Shown here piece by piece: positions 6,746 through 9,032 of a stretch of DNA of 9,032 nucleotides. Below the pieces are notes generated by a model that was not told the origin of the DNA, did no database searches, and was given only the letters and a program-made list of their open reading frames with translations. The DNA comes from Candidatus Krumholzibacteriia bacterium (GTDB lineage Bacteria > Krumholzibacteriota > Krumholzibacteriia > LZORAL124-64-63): the NCBI GenBank assembly GCA_016744275.1, contig JADGEP010000021.1:9537-18568 (forward strand). The letters run 5' to 3'. The stretch's first letter is position 1. Each line of letters starts with the position of its first letter. A program made the translations under genes and the position numbers.

Positions 6746-7819
6746 ATGAGAGTCGTCGCCTTGGCCAATCAGAAGGGTGGTTGTGGTAAGACCACATCCG
6801 CCACGAATCTGGCGGCAGCCCTGGCCCAACTGGATAAGAAAGTCCTGCTCATCGACAACGACCCTCAGGGTCATTCGACTCTTGCCTTCGGGTTTCGCGA
6901 ACGCGACTTCACTCTCAGCACCTACGATCTATACCTCACTTCGGACATACTGGTCGAAGATGCCTTTCTCGAGGTCTCGCCCGGTTTCCATCTGGTGCCG
7001 GCCGGTATCGAACTGAGCGCCGTGGAAATGACCCTGGCCCGGGAGCCCAAGAAGGAATTGCGGCTGCGGGACAACCTGCGCCGCAGCGCCATGCCTTACG
7101 ACTACGTTCTGATCGATTGCCCGCCGAGTGTGAGTCTGCTCACGTTCAATGCTTTGCTGGCGTCTGGTGAAGTGTTGATTCCGGTGGATCCGAGTTATTA
7201 CAGCCTGCAAGCAGTACGCAAGATGCGCGAAACCCTGGCCGTGTTGCGGGAGAAAAAGGGGCACGACCTGGTGCCACACGTGCTGATGTCGGACTTCGAT
7301 ACCCGCCCCTTATTTGTGCGCAAGGTGATGGACGAGTTGGATGAATTGTATGAAAAAGAATTGCTCGATACGATCATCCACCACACGGTGCGCTTCAAAG
7401 AGGCGGCCGGTTCGGGCGTGCCCATCGTCAACTATGATCCGGAATCACGCGGTGCCCACGATTTCCGCTGCCTGGCCCGGGAACTGGCGGAACAGGAAGT
7501 TTCGGTGAAAGTGGAGGCTCTCGATCATTGGTCGGCATTGTTGCACGGGCCGCAAGTGACCCAAGCGGGCGTCTGTTTCGAGGCGGATTTTCCCCGCGCA
7601 AAAACGGTCCGCATCACCGGATCGTTCTGCGATTGGTCGGCCAAGGGATTGCCACTGAGTCGCCGGGAAGATGGCACCTGGGAATGCCATATGGCCTTGG
7701 AGAGCGGCCAGTATGAGTACCGCTTCATCGTTGATGGCGCCTGGCTTCCAGATCCCCACAATACCGAAACGGTGGCCAACGAATTTGGCGGGGCCAACAG
7801 TTGCGTGATCGTGGCCTGA
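6746..7819 (+). CDS. ParA/Soj-type ATPase fused to a C-terminal AMPK-beta/CBM48-like glycogen-binding domain
   Basis: The product has 357 aa. Residues 1-250 form a complete small ParA (Soj-like) ATPase: deviant Walker A KGGCGKTT (10-17), Walker A' LLIDNDPQG (34-42) with D39 matching the hydrolysis aspartate of Soj, and Walker B VLIDCPP (121-127). R187 (after DT) and R216 (in TVRFKEA) sit where Soj has DNA-binding arginines, so nonspecific nucleoid binding is plausible. After a short linker, residues about 274-356 are an E-set carbohydrate-binding domain like that of AMPK-beta. It shows TGSFCDWS, YEYRFIVDGAWLPDP and a final NSCVIV. The glycan-contact positions of AMPK-beta (W100, K126, W133, L146, N150) map to W297, R326, W333, F347 and N351. 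ATG 6746 has AAAGGA 6 nt upstream; GTG 6677 is in frame but poorly served and would add 23 residues ahead of the ATPase fold. No ParB or parS was seen. Cargo positioning is inferred. Confidence 0.9.
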   Translation: MRVVALANQKGGCGKTTSATNLAAALAQLDKKVLLIDNDPQGHSTLAFGFRERDFTLSTYDLYLTSDILVEDAFLEVSPGFHLVPAGIELSAVEMTLAREPKKELRLRDNLRRSAMPYDYVLIDCPPSVSLLTFNALLASGEVLIPVDPSYYSLQAVRKMRETLAVLREKKGHDLVPHVLMSDFDTRPLFVRKVMDELDELYEKELLDTIIHHTVRFKEAAGSGVPIVNYDPESRGAHDFRCLARELAEQEVSVKVEALDHWSALLHGPQVTQAGVCFEADFPRAKTVRITGSFCDWSAKGLPLSRREDGTWECHMALESGQYEYRFIVDGAWLPDPHNTETVANEFGGANSCVIVA

Positions 7820-7863
7820 GCTTAAAAGCCAGCAACCCAGAGCCGCGCCCGAGAGAAGGTGAC

Positions 7864-8688
7864 ATGCCCGGACAATCAGACAACCGCACCAATGGGAGCA
7901 GGGTCGCCACCGAGCGGCAACCACATCACATCTCTTCCATAGCTCATCTTTTTTTTGATGAAGATGAGATGGGCGAGCCTCTGTCCGGCGCTATTTCCGA
8001 TGGCGAAATTGTCGTCACCGGTTTCAATGAAACGCGAATTTCGGCCTTCGCTTGCGCGGATTTGGTCACTGGAGCGCAGTTGCATGCCGCAACAAACCGG
8101 GCCCAGTCAATCCAGTTAGTGGAGGACACCGAACAATCCTGGCTGGCCGAATCGTTTCTATCGGCCGATGTCATTGCCGCGGTAAAAACCGACTTCGTGG
8201 AAACGGGGTCGACGTTGCGCTGGACTCACCTGGCAGCGATCCCGGACCAAGATCTGACCAATCTCGAGACCCTCGCCGGGGCCCAAAATGCGGTTCCCGT
8301 GGGATGGTCGATGCAGCCTTCGAATTCCCGGCGGCGCGTTCTGGTGGCTTGCCTCTTGGAAAAGGAGCTGGGGCAATGGGGGCCCGCTTTTCGCCTCGGG
8401 CGATTGACCGGCATGCTCGCTCCGGACCAATTGGAAATCATCATCTTTGATAACAGTTGGGAACAAAACAGCGACCGCCCCGGGGCCGGGATGCCGTCCA
8501 ATATCGTGGCGACTGGTGGTCTGTTGGAAAAATGTCGCAATCTGACCAGCGCCGTGGCTGGTGCCTGTCCCATGACGATCACACCGCTGTGCAGCCGGAC
8601 CGAAGGGTCGAATTCTTCGACGCGTCCCGTACTGCAAAAACTCGCCGCCCGCCTCACCCGTGATATTTCGGTGGACCCGAACTCCTGA
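7864..8688 (+). CDS. Unrecognised 274-aa protein, probable operon partner of the ParA-CBM ATPase
   Basis: I do not recognise this protein. The ATG at 7864 has GAAGG(TGA) at 7855-7862 and lies 44 nt after the ParA stop; a TTG at 7801 is in frame but would overlap the ParA gene. No signal peptide or membrane segment is visible, so it should be cytoplasmic. Residues 1-21 are polar with R8, R13 and R18 and look flexible. They are followed by HISSIAHLFFDEDE (22-35), which looks like a short helix plus acidic patch. Residues about 45-150 alternate strands and helices. Residues 155-198 (RRRVLVACLLEKELGQ, then LEIIIFDNSW) suggest an alpha/beta core. The end contains LQKLAARLTRDI. Flexible Arg-containing N-termini are how ParB and McdB-like partners stimulate ParA ATPases, so a cargo-adaptor role is possible but unproven. 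Confidence 0.72.
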   Translation: MPGQSDNRTNGSRVATERQPHHISSIAHLFFDEDEMGEPLSGAISDGEIVVTGFNETRISAFACADLVTGAQLHAATNRAQSIQLVEDTEQSWLAESFLSADVIAAVKTDFVETGSTLRWTHLAAIPDQDLTNLETLAGAQNAVPVGWSMQPSNSRRRVLVACLLEKELGQWGPAFRLGRLTGMLAPDQLEIIIFDNSWEQNSDRPGAGMPSNIVATGGLLEKCRNLTSAVAGACPMTITPLCSRTEGSNSSTRPVLQKLAARLTRDISVDPNS

Positions 8689-8732
8689 CACCGCTTAGTT
8701 TAGCCTGCTAGTCTTATGGCGACAAACCCACG

Positions 8733-8751
8733 CCTCGGCCCTGGCCGGAGG
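8733..8751 (+). promoter_or_regulatory. Hairpin that would sequester the Shine-Dalgarno of the exported-protein gene
   Basis: CCTCGGC (8733-8739) can pair with GCC (8744-8746) and GAGG (8748-8751) across a CCTG loop, with G8747 bulged. The GAGG paired in the stem is the core of the GGAGG Shine-Dalgarno (8747-8751) of the gene starting at 8756. GC-rich pairing makes this fairly stable for its size, but it may be incidental. Confidence 0.3.
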
Positions 8752-8755
8752 AACC

Positions 8756-9032
8756 ATGCATCCTGTGCGCACATTCTTGGCAATGGCTGTTCTTTGGCTG
8801 GTGCTGTCGCCTCTTGTCTTGGTGGCGGCGGTCGCACAGACTGAGCGCACGACCTTGGGCCAGCAGGGCTACCTGGTGGTTGAGGGTGTCCGCGATTCCA
8901 CCGGTGTGTTTGCCTGGCAGGATGGCCCGGCTCCGGGGCGCCACTCTCTGGTATGGCCCGAAGGCACACTCAGTCTGCCTCTGGATATGATTCTCGATGA
9001 CTTTGGGCGCCTGGACGTGGGGGTGCCTTGTG
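8756..9032 (+). CDS. Exported protein of unknown function (5' part only)
   Basis: The frame from ATG 8756 is open to the window end, giving 92 codons; the gene continues beyond it. GGAGG at 8747-8751 lies 4 nt upstream. The N-terminus is a Sec-type signal peptide: a short n-region with R5, a hydrophobic core from about residue 7 to 24 (FLAMAVLWLVLSPLVLVA), and a probable signal peptidase I site after AVA, between residues 27 and 28. There is no lipobox cysteine. The visible mature part (QTERTTLGQQGYLVVEGVRD and on to LDMILDDFGRLDVGVPC) looks like soluble beta-rich sequence, and I recognise no family. It starts 67 nt after the preceding stop, so it may belong to the parA-CBM operon or have its own promoter. 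Confidence 0.7.
   Translation, partial: MHPVRTFLAMAVLWLVLSPLVLVAAVAQTERTTLGQQGYLVVEGVRDSTGVFAWQDGPAPGRHSLVWPEGTLSLPLDMILDDFGRLDVGVPC

Noticed and set aside
6746..7819. Reading the ParA gene as part of a plasmid or chromosome partition locus
   Set aside because: I saw no ParB-like gene and no parS-like TGTTTCACGTGAAACA element in the window, and the C-terminal CBM points to a different cargo. ParB could still lie elsewhere.
7801..7863. Upstream TTG start for the 274-aa partner gene
   Set aside because: It would overlap the ParA-CBM gene by 19 nt and lacks a good Shine-Dalgarno; ATG 7864 has one.
8689..8755. Possible promoter (TTTAGC ... TATGGC) before the exported-protein gene
   Set aside because: Both elements are poor matches to consensus with unsuitable spacing, so I do not annotate it.

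Overview
The window is a moderately GC-rich bacterial chromosome segment with tight gene packing and no rRNA, tRNA, CRISPR or insertion sequence that I could see. Starts are ATG, GTG and TTG behind GA-rich Shine-Dalgarno sites, and one strong sigma70-type promoter is visible. A PpiD-type periplasmic foldase indicates a Gram-negative (diderm) cell. I cannot name the organism. The gene styles would fit a deltaproteobacterial or FCB-group lineage, but that is a low-confidence impression.

Region 1 (1-4112, plus strand) starts with the last codons of an unidentified upstream gene. It continues with an mrfA-mrfB (yprA-yprB) pair: a DEAD/DEAH-type helicase with a C-terminal four-cysteine zinc site, and a DEDD-type exonuclease with a helical C-terminal part. 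In Bacillus subtilis this pair repairs mitomycin C damage. A small winged-helix protein follows 44 bp later, and a 13-bp-stem bidirectional terminator closes the cluster.

Region 2 (4131-6549) holds a PpiD/SurA-like membrane-anchored peptidyl-prolyl isomerase on the minus strand. A divergently transcribed small membrane protein of the divergent-PAP2 (DUF212/YuiD) family lies next to it, with about 166 bp of shared upstream DNA.

Region 3 (6550-9032, plus strand) is the most unusual part. A strong TTGACA-N16-TATGAT promoter and a leader of about 120 nt precede a Soj/ParA-type ATPase. This ATPase carries a C-terminal AMPK-beta/CBM48-like glycogen-binding domain. An unrecognised 274-aa protein follows 44 bp downstream, and after it comes the start of an exported protein cut by the window end. 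I saw no ParB gene or parS-like site. My leading inference is that the ParA-CBM protein and its neighbour position a polysaccharide granule or another glycan-bearing cargo on the nucleoid. It is probably not a plasmid or chromosome partition system.
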